Position numbers and translations under genes: made by a program. A model generated the notes under the pieces. That model was given only the letters and a program-made list of their open reading frames with translations, ran no database searches and was not told the DNA's origin. From Oscillospiraceae bacterium (lineage in GTDB: Bacteria > Bacillota > Clostridia > Oscillospirales > Ruminococcaceae), in NCBI GenBank assembly GCA_015066115.1, contig SVOZ01000005.1, positions 87,651 through 151,650 of the forward strand: a stretch of 64,000 nucleotides of DNA. Reading direction: 5' to 3'. Below, one piece after another: positions 24,989-36,067 of the stretch. Numbering within the stretch: position 1 is the stretch's first letter; the number at the start of each line of letters is the position of its first letter.

Positions 24989-27094
24989 TTATTCAGCTTT
25001 TTTTGCTCTTGCACTCATGATTCCCTCAGCGATTGACTTAGGAACTTCAATGTAGTGGCTGGGCTCCATTGTGTACTGGCCTCTTCCCTGAGTCTTGGAA
25101 CGCATATCGGTTGCGTAACCGAACATCTCAGAAAGGGGAACAAAGGAGTTGATCTGCTGTGCACCGATTCTGGGCTCCATGCCCTGAATCTGTCCACGGC
25201 GGGAGTTTAAGTCGCCGATAACATCGCCCATGTACTCCTCGGGAACGATAACTGTAACCTTCATGATAGGCTCTAAGATAACGGGGTCAGCCTTCTTCAT
25301 AGCCTCTTTGAATGCCTGCGAACCGGCAATCTTAAATGCCATTTCAGAAGAGTCAACCTCGTGGTAAGATCCATCATAAAGTGTTACCTTAACGTCAACA
25401 ACGGGGTAACCTGCAAGAACGCCTGCCTGCATAGCACCCTGAATACCCTGGTTAACAGGCTCGATGTATTCCTTGGGAATAGCACCGCCGACAATCTGGT
25501 TGACAAACTCGTAGCCCTTGCCGGACTCGTTGGGTTCAACGCGGATCTTAACGTGACCGTACTGACCTTTACCACCCGACTGACGAGCATACTTATGGTC
25601 AACATCAGCATTTCTGCGGATGGTTTCCTTATAAGCAACCTGAGGCTTACCAACATTTGCCTCAACCTTAAACTCACGAAGAAGTCTGTCAACGATGATT
25701 TCAAGGTGAAGCTCGCCCATTCCGGCGATGATGGTTTGTCCGGTTTCTTCATCGGTGTAGGTTCTGAATGTGGGATCTTCCTCTGCAAGTTTTGCAAGAG
25801 CAACACCCATCTTCTCCTGACCGGCCTTGGTCTTGGGCTCAATAGCAACACGGATAACGGGATCGGGGAATTCCATAGACTCTAAGATAACGGGGTTCTT
25901 TTCATCACAAAGGGTGTCACCTGTTGTGGTGTTTTTAAGACCAACCGCAGCAGCGATATCACCAGCGTAAACGATGTCGATATCTTCTCTGTGGTTAGCG
26001 TGCATCTGAAGAATTCGTCCTACACGCTCGTTAGAATCCTTATTGGAGTTATAAACTCCCGAACCTGCTTTAAGTGTTCCTGAATATACACGGAAGAAGC
26101 AGAGCTTACCAACATAGGGGTCGGTAGCGATCTTGAATGCGAGAGCGGAGAAGCTTGCGCTGTCGCTCGAAGGCATTTCAACTTCCTCATCGGTTTTGGG
26201 GTTAATACCCTTGATGTTGGGAACATCGGTGGGAGCAGGCATGAAGTCGATGATAGCATCGAGGAGCTTCTGAACACCTTTATTCTTATAGGAAGTTCCG
26301 CAGCAAACGGGAACGAAGGTGTTATCAATAGTAGCTTTTCTGATAACCTTTTTGATCTCGTCAGAGGTGATTTCCTCACCCTCGAGATATTTCATCATAA
26401 CGTCTTCATCGAGCTCTGCAACAGCCTCAAGAAGCTGTGCTCTGTATTCCTCAGCTTTTTCCTTCATATCCGCGGGAATTTCTTCAACGCGCATATCTTT
26501 GCCGAGGTCATCATAATAGACGTCAGCCTTCATTTCGATAAGGTCGATAATACCTCTGAAGGTATCCTCCTGACCGATAGGAAGCTGAATGGGAACAGCG
26601 TTACACTTAAGTCTATCATGCATCATATCTACAACATTGTAGAAGTTAGCACCCATAATGTCCATCTTATTGATGTAAGCCATACGGGGTACCTTGTAGT
26701 TATCCGCCTGACGCCACACTGTTTCGGACTGAGGCTCAACGCCGCCCTTTGCACAGAAAACGGTAACCGAACCGTCAAGAACTCTGAGCGAACGCTCAAC
26801 CTCAACAGTAAAGTCAACGTGTCCGGGGGTGTCGATGATGTTTATACGGTGTCTGTCATACTGTCCCTCTGAACCACTCCAGAATGCAGTGGTAGCAGCG
26901 GAGGTAATGGTGATACCGCGCTCCTGCTCCTGAACCATCCAGTCCATAGTAGCAGAACCATCGTGAGTCTCTCCGATTTTATGGGTTCTTCCGGTGTAAA
27001 ACAAAATTCTTTCGGTAGTTGTTGTTTTACCGGCGTCAATGTGGGCCATTATGCCGATATTTCTTGTTTTTTCAAGTGATATTTCTCTTGGCAT
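24989..27094 (-). CDS. fusA: Translation elongation factor G
   Basis: 701 residues, full length. It drives translocation with GTP. G motifs are [15 protein letters not shown] (17-31), DTPGHVDF and NKMDIMGA. Domains II to V follow, with GMGELHLEI in domain III and the C-terminal [14 protein letters not shown]. It lies between rpsG and tuf, as in the classic str operon. Confidence 0.99.
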   Translation of the reverse strand: MPREISLEKTRNIGIMAHIDAGKTTTTERILFYTGRTHKIGETHDGSATMDWMVQEQERGITITSAATTAFWSGSEGQYDRHRINIIDTPGHVDFTVEVERSLRVLDGSVTVFCAKGGVEPQSETVWRQADNYKVPRMAYINKMDIMGANFYNVVDMMHDRLKCNAVPIQLPIGQEDTFRGIIDLIEMKADVYYDDLGKDMRVEEIPADMKEKAEEYRAQLLEAVAELDEDVMMKYLEGEEITSDEIKKVIRKATIDNTFVPVCCGTSYKNKGVQKLLDAIIDFMPAPTDVPNIKGINPKTDEEVEMPSSDSASFSALAFKIATDPYVGKLCFFRVYSGTLKAGSGVYNSNKDSNERVGRILQMHANHREDIDIVYAGDIAAAVGLKNTTTGDTLCDEKNPVILESMEFPDPVIRVAIEPKTKAGQEKMGVALAKLAEEDPTFRTYTDEETGQTIIAGMGELHLEIIVDRLLREFKVEANVGKPQVAYKETIRRNADVDHKYARQSGGKGQYGHVKIRVEPNESGKGYEFVNQIVGGAIPKEYIEPVNQGIQGAMQAGVLAGYPVVDVKVTLYDGSYHEVDSSEMAFKIAGSQAFKEAMKKADPVILEPIMKVTVIVPEEYMGDVIGDLNSRRGQIQGMEPRIGAQQINSFVPLSEMFGYATDMRSKTQGRGQYTMEPSHYIEVPKSIAEGIMSARAKKAE

Positions 27095-27171
27095 ATTGTC
27101 CTCCTGTTTAACCTATCCTGCACATTTGTGCAAAACAATTGAATAATTTCTTGTAAGCAAAGCCCACAATC

Positions 27172-27642
27172 TTACCAGCGGTAATGTGCAAAAGCTTTGT
27201 TGGCCTCTGCCATCTTGTGAGTGTCTTCACGCTTCTTAACTGCGCTTCCGCTTCCGTTTATAGCATCCATGATCTCAGCTGCAAGGCGCTCTTTCATTGT
27301 CTTTTCAGAGCGTGCACGAGAATAGGTTGTGAGCCAACGCAGTCCTAAGGTTACTCTTCTGTCCGGTCTAACCTCGATGGGCACCTGATAGGTTGCACCA
27401 CCGACACGGCGAGCTTTAACCTCGAGAGCAGGCATAATGTTTTCCATTGCCTTCTCAAAGCTATCTAAAGGCTCGTTACCGGTTTTCTCCTTAATAATAT
27501 CGAATGCGCCATATACGATCTTCTGTGCTACACCGCGCTTACCATCGAGCATAATGTTGTTTATGAGTCTGGTAACAAGCTTTGAGTTGTACATAGGATC
27601 GGGCAGAACATCTCTTTTTGCGATTCTTCCTCTTCTTGGCAC
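27172..27642 (-). CDS. rpsG: 30S ribosomal protein S7
   Basis: 156 residues, the universal length, from a GTG at 27642. GGAGGG lies upstream of this codon at normal spacing, and the protein then starts [15 protein letters not shown] as in other bacteria; an ATG six codons earlier overlaps the RBS. S7 nucleates assembly of the 30S head and binds the 3' major domain of 16S rRNA. Conserved [13 protein letters not shown] and the C-terminal AFAHYRW are present. Confidence 0.97.
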   Translation of the reverse strand: MPRRGRIAKRDVLPDPMYNSKLVTRLINNIMLDGKRGVAQKIVYGAFDIIKEKTGNEPLDSFEKAMENIMPALEVKARRVGGATYQVPIEVRPDRRVTLGLRWLTTYSRARSEKTMKERLAAEIMDAINGSGSAVKKREDTHKMAEANKAFAHYRW

Positions 27643-27762
27643 TTCGCTTCCCTCCTTCATATAATGATATCATAGGTACTCGAAAGTAAATCTCCCGCTT
27701 AGAAGTGCCGAGGTTGAAATTTATATTTCAAGCCTTCAACACTGAAAGCAAACTTTTCGATT

Positions 27763-28188
27763 TTACTTAGAAGCACCAGCCTTAGGTCTCTTTGCTCCGT
27801 ATTTAGAGCGACCCTGCATTCTGTTTGCAACACCCTGAGTATCGAGTGTTCCACGAATGATGTGGTAACGAACACCAGGAAGGTCTTTTACTCTTCCTCC
27901 GCGAATAAGAACAACGCTGTGTTCCTGCAGGTTATGTCCGATACCGGGAATATAGGCCGTTACTTCAGTTTGGTTTGTAAGACGTACTCTGGCAACCTTT
28001 CTCAAAGCTGAGTTAGGCTTTTTAGGAGTCATGGTTCTTACTGCGGTACAAACACCGCGCTTTTGAGGCGAGTTTTGATCAGTTGCTTCCTTCTTCTTGG
28101 AGTTGTAACCCTTTAAAAGAGCAGGAGCAGTTGACTTTTTCTCAAGGCTCTCTCTTCCCTTTCTGACAAGCTGGTTAAATGTTGGCAT
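27763..28188 (-). CDS. rpsL: 30S ribosomal protein S12
   Basis: 141 residues. S12 lies at the decoding centre and governs accuracy. The conserved [18 protein letters not shown] and [14 protein letters not shown] stretches both carry the usual lysines, so no streptomycin-resistance change of the classical kind is seen. The protein is slightly longer than the 124-residue E. coli form because of an insertion ([13 protein letters not shown]) before the core, common in Gram-positive bacteria. First gene of the str operon, behind its own promoter. Confidence 0.98.
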   Translation of the reverse strand: MPTFNQLVRKGRESLEKKSTAPALLKGYNSKKKEATDQNSPQKRGVCTAVRTMTPKKPNSALRKVARVRLTNQTEVTAYIPGIGHNLQEHSVVLIRGGRVKDLPGVRYHIIRGTLDTQGVANRMQGRSKYGAKRPKAGASK

Positions 28189-28300
28189 ATGGCACCTCCT
28201 TGCATATTAAATACTACATATTGTAGCTTTTATATCACCGCAATTTTGCGGAGTTATAACACAAGTTTGCCGAAAATATCGCATTACGGCACAGTATAAC

Positions 28301-28329
28301 ATTCTATCATCTATTGCTTATTTTGTCAA
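28301..28329 (-). promoter_or_regulatory. Promoter of the str operon (rpsL-rpsG-fusA-tuf)
   Basis: Minus-strand TTGACA (28329-28324), a 17-base spacer and TAGAAT (28306-28301). It gives a leader of about 105 bases before rpsL. Confidence 0.8.
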
Positions 28330-28377
28330 GCAATTTCTTGATTTATTCTAAAATTTACCACACTTTTAAACGCAAAG

Positions 28378-28408
28378 TTTCCGCACCCGAAAAAATCGGG
28401 TGCGGAAA
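28378..28408 (-). terminator. Strong hairpin after rpoC, weak T tract
   Basis: TTTCCGCACCCGA (28378-28390) pairs with TCGGGTGCGGAAA (28396-28408), 13 bp. Read in the rpoC direction it is followed by CTTTGCGTTT rather than a clean T-run, so it may terminate only partially. Confidence 0.6.
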
Positions 28409-28414
28409 TCAAAA

Positions 28415-31400
28415 TTACTCTGCAATCTCTTGTGTTTCTTCGCTATTTTCAGAAACCTTTTCTACCTCAACATTTGCATAGCACTGCATACCTGTTCCGG
28501 CAGGAATAAGCTTACCGATAATAACATTTTCCTTAAGACCAAGAAGGGGATCAGTCTTGCCCTTAATAGCGGCATCGGTGAGAACCTTGGTGGTCTCCTG
28601 GAAGGATGCAGCTGAAAGGAAGCTGTCGGTAGCAAGCGAAGCCTTGGTGATACCGAGAAGAACTGCTGTGCAGGTAGCTTCCTTGGCATCGACATCGCCT
28701 GCGGCGATCTGTGCTCTGACCTCTTCGTTAACTTCCTCAAGGTCGGCCTTTTCGATGACGGTTCCGGGGAGAAGTCCCGTGGTACCGCCGTCAACGACCT
28801 TGACCTTCTTCATCATCTGACGGATGATAACCTCGATGTGCTTGTCGTTGGTGTCAACACCCTGAAGTCTATAAACCTTCTGAACCTCTGCAATAAGATA
28901 ATCTCTTACAGCGTCTGCGCCCTTGATAGCAAGAACGTCGTGAGGATTGATTGAACCTTCGGTAAGAAGGTCGCCTGCGCCGACTATATCGCCTTCCTTA
29001 ACGCGCATACGCGAGCCATAAGGAATCTGATAAAGCTTTTCTTCATCGGCAAGGTTTTCACCCTCAGCAGTAAATGGCATAACGCTTACAAAGCGTCCCT
29101 TCTTGCCGTCCTTAATTGTAACCTTACCGGCAATCTCGGTAACGATTGCGTTATGCTTGGGCTTTCTTGCCTCAAAGAGCTCTTCAACTCTCGGAAGACC
29201 CTGAGTAATATCCTCTGCAGATGCGATACCACCGGTGTGGAAGGTTCTCATGGTAAGCTGGGTACCGGGCTCACCGATCGACTGAGCGGCGATGATACCA
29301 ACAGCCTCACCAACTGCAACTGCTTTGCCTGTTGCAAGGTTTGAACCATAGCACTTAGAGCAGATGCCCTGCTTGGATTTACATTTAAGGATAGAGCGGA
29401 TCTTAACCTTTTCAGCTCCTGCTTTAACGATCTTCTCAGCATCGTCTTCGGTGATGATCTTATCGCAGCTTACAAGGACTTCGCCATTTGCGTCAAGGAA
29501 GTCTTCAACAAGGTAACGGCCAACAAGACGCTCTGCTAAGGGCTCGATCATTTCCTTGCCCTCTTTGATGTCGCAGATCTCGATACCATCGTTTACGCCG
29601 CAATCGTGCTCATGAATGATGACTTCCTGAGAAACGTCAACAAGACGACGGGTAAGGTAACCCGAATCGGCGGTTCTAAGAGCGGTATCAGCAAGACCTT
29701 TTCTTGCACCCTTGGAAGAAATGAAATATTCAAGAACGTTAAGGCCTTCACGGTAGTTAGCCTTGATAGGAATCTCAATGGTACGACCCGAGGTGTTGGC
29801 AATAAGTCCACGCATACCTGCGAGCTGTTTGATCTGGTTGATACTACCACGAGCTCCTGAGTCAGCCATCATCCAGATAGGATTGTACTGATTTAGGTTT
29901 GCAGAAAGTGCATCTGAAACAAGCTTGGTAGTCTCGGTCCAGGTGTTAATAACAAGGTTATATCTCTCTTCGTTGGAGAGGAAACCTCTGTCATACTGTT
30001 TAGCAATTTCAACGATTCTCTCGTCTGCCTTAGCAACAAGCTCTTTCTTCTGGGGCGGAATTTCAGCATCGCAAACAGCAACGGTGATAGCGCCTCTGGT
30101 TGAATACTTAAAGCCCTGATCCTTGATCTTGTCAAGAACCTCGGAAGCTGTTGCAACACCGTGAGTTTTAATGCAACGGTCAACAATTTTTCCGAGCTGC
30201 TTTTTATCAACCTTAAAGCCGATCTCAAGGTCAAACATCTTATCCGAATTGGAACGGTCTACAAAACCGAGGTCCTGAGGGATAGGATTGTTAAAGATAA
30301 TTCTACCAACGGTAGCATCAATAATTCTGCTTACCTTCTTGCCGCCGACCTCTTTCTCTACACGGACCTTGATAGGAGCGTGAAGTCCGACAACGCCCTC
30401 ATTATAAGCCATAAGAGCCTCGTCAAAGTCGCGGAATACTTTACCCTCACCCGGCTCGCCTTCCTTAATAATGGTAAGGTAATAAGAACCTAAAACCATG
30501 TCCTGTGTAGGAACAGAAACAGGCTTACCATCAGAGGGCTTTAAGAGGTTGTTAGCGGCAAGCATTAAGAATCTTGCCTCTGCCTGAGCCTCAGCCGAAA
30601 GAGGAACGTGAACTGCCATCTGGTCGCCGTCAAAGTCGGCGTTGTATGCAGTACATACAAGGGGGTGAAGCTTTAATGCTCTGCCCTCAACTAAAACAGG
30701 CTCAAATGCCTGAATACCAAGTCTGTGAAGGGTAGGAGCACGGTTTAAGAGAACGGGGTGCTTCTTTATAACGGTTTCGAGAGCGTCCCAAACCTTAGGA
30801 TTAGCTCTTTCTACCATCTTCTTGGCGTTTTTGTTATTCTCAGCGGCGCCGATATCCTCAAGGCGCTTCATAACAAAGGGCTTAAAGAGCTCAAGTGCCA
30901 TTTCCTTAGGAAGACCGCACTGATACATCTTAAGCTCAGGTCCAACAACGATAACAGAACGGCCCGAATAGTCAACACGTTTACCGAGAAGGTTCTGTCT
31001 GAATCTTCCCTGCTTACCTTTGAGCATATCGGAAAGTGAACGAAGAGGTCTGTTGCTCGGTCCTGTTACGGGACGGCCGCGTCTGCCGTTATCAATAAGG
31101 GCATCGACAGCTTCCTGAAGCATTCTCTTTTCGTTTCTTACGATAATGTCAGGTGCATTGAGCTCTAAGAGCTTTTTAAGACGGTTATTTCTGTTGATAA
31201 CCCTTCTGTAAAGGTCATTTAAGTCGCTGGTGGCAAACCTGCCGCCATCGAGCTGAACCATAGGACGAATGTCGGGAGGGATAACAGGAACAACATCCAA
31301 GATCATCCACTCAGGACGGTTATTCGACTTTCTGAAAGCCTCAACCGCCTCAAGACGCTTTAAGAGCTTGATGCTCTTCTGTCCGCCGGTTTTCTGATTG

Positions 31401-31993
31401 CTGATTCTTGAAATTTCAGCCTTGATCTCTGCCGAGAGAGTCTTTAAATCAACCTCTTGCAAGAGGTGACGGATAGCCTCAGCACCGATCTCAGCCTTAA
31501 ATGCATCGCCGTACTTATCCTTCCACTCTCTATACTGAGTTTCGGTAAGAAGCTGATACTTTTCAAGGGGAGTTTTGCCCTTATCGGTTACGATATAGGA
31601 TGCAAAATAGATAACCTTTTCAAGCACTCTGGGGGAAAGGTCGAGAATGAGACCCATTCTCGACGGAGTTCCCTTAAAGTACCAAATATGAGAAACAGGA
31701 GCAGCAAGCTCAATGTGTCCCATTCTTTCGCGGCGCACCTTTGCGCGCGTAATTTCAACGCCGCAGCGCTCGCAGACCTTGCCCTTATAGCGCAGTCTCT
31801 TGTACTTTCCGCAGTGACATTCCCAATCCTTGGTTGGTCCGAAAATTCTTTCGCAGAAAAGTCCATCGCGCTCAGGCTTTAAGGTACGGTAATTTATAGT
31901 TTCAGGCTTTTTAACCTCACCATATGACCACTCTCGAATAGTGTCCGGTGACGCAAGGCCTATTTTGATTGAGTCAAAAACATTAAATTCCAT
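28415..31993 (-). CDS. rpoC: DNA-directed RNA polymerase subunit beta'
   Basis: 1192 residues, close to the usual ~1,200 for Firmicutes. The N-terminal zinc finger is [20 protein letters not shown]. The catalytic Mg2+ site is [17 protein letters not shown] (about 440-455), the bridge/trigger region includes QPGT-type [16 protein letters not shown], and the second zinc-site cysteines lie near [13 protein letters not shown]. It begins 22 bases after rpoB. No domain insertion is seen. Confidence 0.99.
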   Translation of the reverse strand: MEFNVFDSIKIGLASPDTIREWSYGEVKKPETINYRTLKPERDGLFCERIFGPTKDWECHCGKYKRLRYKGKVCERCGVEITRAKVRRERMGHIELAAPVSHIWYFKGTPSRMGLILDLSPRVLEKVIYFASYIVTDKGKTPLEKYQLLTETQYREWKDKYGDAFKAEIGAEAIRHLLQEVDLKTLSAEIKAEISRISNQKTGGQKSIKLLKRLEAVEAFRKSNNRPEWMILDVVPVIPPDIRPMVQLDGGRFATSDLNDLYRRVINRNNRLKKLLELNAPDIIVRNEKRMLQEAVDALIDNGRRGRPVTGPSNRPLRSLSDMLKGKQGRFRQNLLGKRVDYSGRSVIVVGPELKMYQCGLPKEMALELFKPFVMKRLEDIGAAENNKNAKKMVERANPKVWDALETVIKKHPVLLNRAPTLHRLGIQAFEPVLVEGRALKLHPLVCTAYNADFDGDQMAVHVPLSAEAQAEARFLMLAANNLLKPSDGKPVSVPTQDMVLGSYYLTIIKEGEPGEGKVFRDFDEALMAYNEGVVGLHAPIKVRVEKEVGGKKVSRIIDATVGRIIFNNPIPQDLGFVDRSNSDKMFDLEIGFKVDKKQLGKIVDRCIKTHGVATASEVLDKIKDQGFKYSTRGAITVAVCDAEIPPQKKELVAKADERIVEIAKQYDRGFLSNEERYNLVINTWTETTKLVSDALSANLNQYNPIWMMADSGARGSINQIKQLAGMRGLIANTSGRTIEIPIKANYREGLNVLEYFISSKGARKGLADTALRTADSGYLTRRLVDVSQEVIIHEHDCGVNDGIEICDIKEGKEMIEPLAERLVGRYLVEDFLDANGEVLVSCDKIITEDDAEKIVKAGAEKVKIRSILKCKSKQGICSKCYGSNLATGKAVAVGEAVGIIAAQSIGEPGTQLTMRTFHTGGIASAEDITQGLPRVEELFEARKPKHNAIVTEIAGKVTIKDGKKGRFVSVMPFTAEGENLADEEKLYQIPYGSRMRVKEGDIVGAGDLLTEGSINPHDVLAIKGADAVRDYLIAEVQKVYRLQGVDTNDKHIEVIIRQMMKKVKVVDGGTTGLLPGTVIEKADLEEVNEEVRAQIAAGDVDAKEATCTAVLLGITKASLATDSFLSAASFQETTKVLTDAAIKGKTDPLLGLKENVIIGKLIPAGTGMQCYANVEVEKVSENSEETQEIAE

Positions 31994-32015
31994 TATACGC
32001 CCTTCTTTCTATTCA

Positions 32016-35000
32016 TTACTGGTCTTGTTCTTCTTCAAAATCCTCATCTTCAAAGGAATCATCGGTGTCTTCAAAATCGTCGTATTCCTCTTCTTCGGTA
32101 CCTGTTGTTCCGAACTGCTCGGTGTCAGAAATGTCACCAACAGTCATTCCATTATAAGCACCGTCGTCACGGTAATCGCCGACAGCGTTATCAATAGCAC
32201 CAAAGCTTAAATCGTCATCGTCAAAGTTCTGCTTTAAGTCGATTTCCTCGCCCTCTTTATCGAGAACCTTAACATCAAGACCGAGTGACTGAAGCTCTTT
32301 AATAAGAACCTTGAAGGATTCGGGAATTCCGGGTGTGGGAACATTCTGTCCCTTGATAATAGACTCATAGGTCTTAACTCTTCCGACAACATCGTCCGAC
32401 TTTACGGTTAAGATCTCCTGAAGAGTGTAAGCTGCACCGTAAGCCTCAAGTGCCCAAACCTCCATCTCACCGAATCTCTGGCCGCCGAACTGGGCTTTAC
32501 CGCCGAGAGGCTGCTGAGTAACAAGTGAGTAGGGACCGGTGCTTCTTGCGTGAATCTTATCATCAACAAGATGGTGAAGCTTTAAGAAGTACATATAACC
32601 AACGGTTACAGGGTTATCAAAGGGATCACCTGTTCTTCCATCGTAAAGAATGGTCTTGCCATCTTCGCGAAGGCCTGCCATCTTAAAGCACTCGCGGATA
32701 TCTTCCTCGTGTGCGCCGTCGAAAACAGGGGTCATAACCTTCCAGCCGAGCTCGGCTGCTGCGCGGCCAAGGTGAACTTCAAGCACCTGACCGATATTCA
32801 TACGCGAAGGAACGCCCAAGGGGTTAAGAACGATATCAAGGGGTCTGCCATCGGGCAGGAAGGGCATATCCTCCTGAGGCAGGATGCGGGAAACAACGCC
32901 CTTGTTACCATGACGTCCGGCCATCTTATCGCCAACAGAGATCTTTCTCTTCTGTGCGATATAGCAGCGAACAACCTTATTAACTCCGGGGCTGAGCTCA
33001 TCAGAATTTTCTCTTGTGAACTCTTTAACATCAACAATAATACCGTATTCGCCGTGGGGAACCTTAAGCGAGGTGTCTCTAACCTCTCTTGCCTTCTCAC
33101 CGAAAATGGCACGAAGGAGTCTTTCCTCGGCGGTAAGCTCGGTTTCTCCCTTGGGAGTTACCTTACCTACAAGGATATCGCCCGAATGAACCTCTGCGCC
33201 GATGCGGATAATTCCGCGCTCGTCAAGGTCCTTTCTTGCATCGTTTGAAACGTTGGGGATATCAGCAGTGATCTCCTCGGGTCCAAGTTTTGTATCACGT
33301 GCGTCGATCTCGTATTCCTCAATGTGAATAGAGGTAAAGAGGTCGTCACGAACAAGTCTCTCATTAAGAAGAACAGCGTCCTCGTAGTTATAACCCTCCC
33401 AGGTCATAAAGCCGATGAGCATATTCTTACCAAGGCTTATCTCACCATTGCAGGTTGCAGGACCGTCTGCAATAACCTGGCCTGCCTTTACCTCTTCGCC
33501 TAAGTCAACGATAGGCTTCTGGTTGATACAAGTTCCCTGGTTAGAGCGAAGGAACTTGATAAGCTCATATTCGTGATCCTCACCCTTTTTATCGGTGATA
33601 ACAACCTTATCTGCAGAAACAGCCTTAACAACGCCGTCTTCTTTAGCCAAAACAGTAACACCCGAGTCGACAGCGGCCTTGTATTCCATACCTGTACCGA
33701 CAATGGGGTTCTGTGTCTTCATAAGGGGAACTGCCTGACGCTGCATGTTTGCACCCATCAGAGCACGGTTAGCATCGTCGTTTTCAAGGAAGGGGATCAT
33801 CGCTGTTGCGATAGAAACAACCATCTTAGGCGAAACGTCCATATAGTCAACACGATCTCTGTCAACCTCGGCGATTTCGTCACGAACACGCGCATTAACG
33901 CGGGGTCTTGCAAATCTACCCATTTCGTCAAGAGGCTCGTTTGCCTGAGCGACAACGTATTTATCCTCGGTGTCGGCGGTCATATAAACGACCTCTTCTG
34001 TAACAACACCGGTCTCCTTGTCGACCTTGCGGTAGGGAGCTTCGATAAATCCGTATTTATTTATTCTTGAAAACCCTGCAAGGTAAGAAATAAGTCCGAT
34101 GTTAGGACCTTCAGGAGTTTCGATAGGACACATTCTTCCGTAGTGTGTATAGTGAACGTCACGAACTTCGAATCCTGCTCTATCTCTTGAAAGACCGCCG
34201 GGTCCGAGAGCCGACAGACGGCGCTTGTGAGTAAGCTCAGCAAGCGGGTTTGTCTGGTCCATGAACTGCGAGAGCGGCGAAGAGCCAAAGAACTCGCGGA
34301 TTGCGGCAACAATGGGACGGATATTGATAAGCGACTGAGGCGACAGGGTTTCCATATCCTGAGCCTGAATGGTCATCTTATCGCGGATAACCTTCTCCAT
34401 TCTTGAGAAGCCGATCTTAAACTGGTTCTGCAGAAGCTCGCCAACGCTTCTTACGCGGCGGTTACCAAGATGGTCGATATCATCGGTTGAGCCGATGTTA
34501 TCTGCAAGGCAGTTAAGATAGTTTATGGAAGAGAAAATATCATCAACGATGATATGCTTGGGGATAAGCTCGTCCACCCTCTCTGCAAGCTGTGCACGAA
34601 TGACCTCTTCATCAGAAGAAGCCTCGATTATCTCCTTAAAGACAGGCAGATAGATCATCTCATTGATGCCCATCTCTTCAAGCTCGTCTTCTGTGATGTG
34701 AATATAATCGCAAACGATAGAGCGGCGAACCATTCCGTTTGAGAAAACCTTAATTTCTCTGCCTTCGTGCTCGACGAAAACAGTGGAAACGCCTGCATCC
34801 TCGATCTGCTGTGCAAGCTCCTCACGAACTAAGGTTCCCTTGCTTACAATAAGCTCGCCTGTAATGGGGTCAACAACATCGCGGCTTAAGGTACAGCCAC
34901 GGATGCGCTCAGAAAGAGCGAGCTTTTTATTGTACTTATAACGGCCAACTCTGGAGATCTCATATCTTCTCTTATCAAAGAAAAGGCCGCTTATATGGCT

Positions 35001-35759
35001 TCTTGCGCTCTCAACTGTTGGCGGCTCACCGGGACGCAGACGGCGATAGACCTCTTTTAAGGCCTCGTCTGTGTCGGCAGTTTCGTCGCGGCTGAGGGTT
35101 TCAAGAATGCGCACATCCTCACCGAAAACATCAATGATCTGCTCTCTTGAAGAAAGACCGAGAGCCTTGATGAATACGGTGATGGGGATCTTTCTTTCCT
35201 TGTCGATGCGGACATAGAAAATGTCACTTACATCGGTTTCATATTCGAGCCAAGCACCTCTGTTAGGAATAACGGTTGCCGAGAAGAGCTTTTTACCCGA
35301 CTTATCGTGCTCCATTCCGAAATAGATTCCGGGAGAACGCACAAGCTGAGAAACGATAACACGCTCTGCGCCGTTAATGATAAAGGTGCCGCTATCGGTC
35401 ATGAGCGGGAATTCGCCCATAAATACCTCCTGCTCCTTTACCTCACCTGTTTCCTTATTTAAAAGGCGAACAGTTGCACGCATGGGGATGGCGTATGTGG
35501 CATCTCTTGCTTTGCACTCTGTAATGCTGTATTTGGTTTTGTCGTCAAAGTGATAGTCAATGAATTCCAGCACAAGATTGCCGTTGTAATCCACGATCGT
35601 GGAGTCCTCATTGAAGACTTCTTTAAGTCCCTCTTCAAGAAACCATTTGTAAGAATTCTTCTGGACCTCGATCAGATTCGGCATATCGAGAACTTCATTG
35701 ATCTTCTGGAAGTTCATTCGGGATATTTTTCCGAACTTTGTTTCCTTGACATTCACCAT
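32016..35759 (-). CDS. rpoB: DNA-directed RNA polymerase subunit beta
   Basis: About 1247 residues. The start is placed at ATG 35759, eleven bases after GGAG; a GTG at 35771 and an ATG at 35768 are in frame but overlap or crowd the RBS. The rifampicin-binding cluster reads [18 protein letters not shown]...SALGPGG, i.e. unmutated. Other markers are [25 protein letters not shown] and [24 protein letters not shown]. The C-terminal ~80 residues form an acidic tail ([16 protein letters not shown]). It has its own promoter; rplJL is not adjacent. Confidence 0.97.
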   Translation of the reverse strand: MVNVKETKFGKISRMNFQKINEVLDMPNLIEVQKNSYKWFLEEGLKEVFNEDSTIVDYNGNLVLEFIDYHFDDKTKYSITECKARDATYAIPMRATVRLLNKETGEVKEQEVFMGEFPLMTDSGTFIINGAERVIVSQLVRSPGIYFGMEHDKSGKKLFSATVIPNRGAWLEYETDVSDIFYVRIDKERKIPITVFIKALGLSSREQIIDVFGEDVRILETLSRDETADTDEALKEVYRRLRPGEPPTVESARSHISGLFFDKRRYEISRVGRYKYNKKLALSERIRGCTLSRDVVDPITGELIVSKGTLVREELAQQIEDAGVSTVFVEHEGREIKVFSNGMVRRSIVCDYIHITEDELEEMGINEMIYLPVFKEIIEASSDEEVIRAQLAERVDELIPKHIIVDDIFSSINYLNCLADNIGSTDDIDHLGNRRVRSVGELLQNQFKIGFSRMEKVIRDKMTIQAQDMETLSPQSLINIRPIVAAIREFFGSSPLSQFMDQTNPLAELTHKRRLSALGPGGLSRDRAGFEVRDVHYTHYGRMCPIETPEGPNIGLISYLAGFSRINKYGFIEAPYRKVDKETGVVTEEVVYMTADTEDKYVVAQANEPLDEMGRFARPRVNARVRDEIAEVDRDRVDYMDVSPKMVVSIATAMIPFLENDDANRALMGANMQRQAVPLMKTQNPIVGTGMEYKAAVDSGVTVLAKEDGVVKAVSADKVVITDKKGEDHEYELIKFLRSNQGTCINQKPIVDLGEEVKAGQVIADGPATCNGEISLGKNMLIGFMTWEGYNYEDAVLLNERLVRDDLFTSIHIEEYEIDARDTKLGPEEITADIPNVSNDARKDLDERGIIRIGAEVHSGDILVGKVTPKGETELTAEERLLRAIFGEKAREVRDTSLKVPHGEYGIIVDVKEFTRENSDELSPGVNKVVRCYIAQKRKISVGDKMAGRHGNKGVVSRILPQEDMPFLPDGRPLDIVLNPLGVPSRMNIGQVLEVHLGRAAAELGWKVMTPVFDGAHEEDIRECFKMAGLREDGKTILYDGRTGDPFDNPVTVGYMYFLKLHHLVDDKIHARSTGPYSLVTQQPLGGKAQFGGQRFGEMEVWALEAYGAAYTLQEILTVKSDDVVGRVKTYESIIKGQNVPTPGIPESFKVLIKELQSLGLDVKVLDKEGEEIDLKQNFDDDDLSFGAIDNAVGDYRDDGAYNGMTVGDISDTEQFGTTGTEEEEYDDFEDTDDSFEDEDFEEEQDQ

Positions 35760-35771
35760 CAGTTCCATCAC

Positions 35772-35942
35772 TCCGTTCTTTATTTAAAAACAATTGCTTA
35801 AATGGCTCTGCGCTCGGGCAGCTTTTTTTGCGCTTTTTTCCGCATTACACCAAAGTTTTCAGCGGTTTGAAAAAAGGCGAATTTTGGGCTTTTTTCAGCT
35901 CAAAAAATGGAAATAAAGGCACAAAAAGCCATTTTGATACAT
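35772..35942 (-). other. Long 5' leader of rpoB
   Basis: About 170-180 transcribed bases precede rpoB with no ORF. The sequence is A/T-rich with several runs of A/T (TTTTTT near 35823-35840 and 35876-35896) and no strong hairpin that I can name. The 308-base gap 35760-36067 holds only this leader, the promoter and the terminator of the next gene. Confidence 0.5.
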
Positions 35943-35948
35943 TTTAAC

Positions 35949-35977
35949 ATTATATCCTAATATCAAGACCTTGTCAA
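35949..35977 (-). promoter_or_regulatory. Promoter of rpoBC
   Basis: Minus-strand TTGACA (35977-35972), a 17-base spacer and TATAAT (35954-35949): a fully consensus sigma-A promoter. Confidence 0.88.
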
Positions 35978-36015
35978 CCTCTTTTTTGTACATTTTTAAA
36001 ACTTTTTAGAAACAA

Positions 36016-36047
36016 AAAACCGCCTCGGTTAAAACCAAGGCGGTTTT
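36016..36047 (-). terminator. Terminator of the LRR protein gene
   Basis: AAAACCGCCTcGGTT pairs with AACCaAGGCGGTTTT with one mismatch; on the minus strand it is followed by TTGTTTC. Confidence 0.85.
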
Positions 36048-36067
36048 GAGTTATTTGGTTTACTAAA

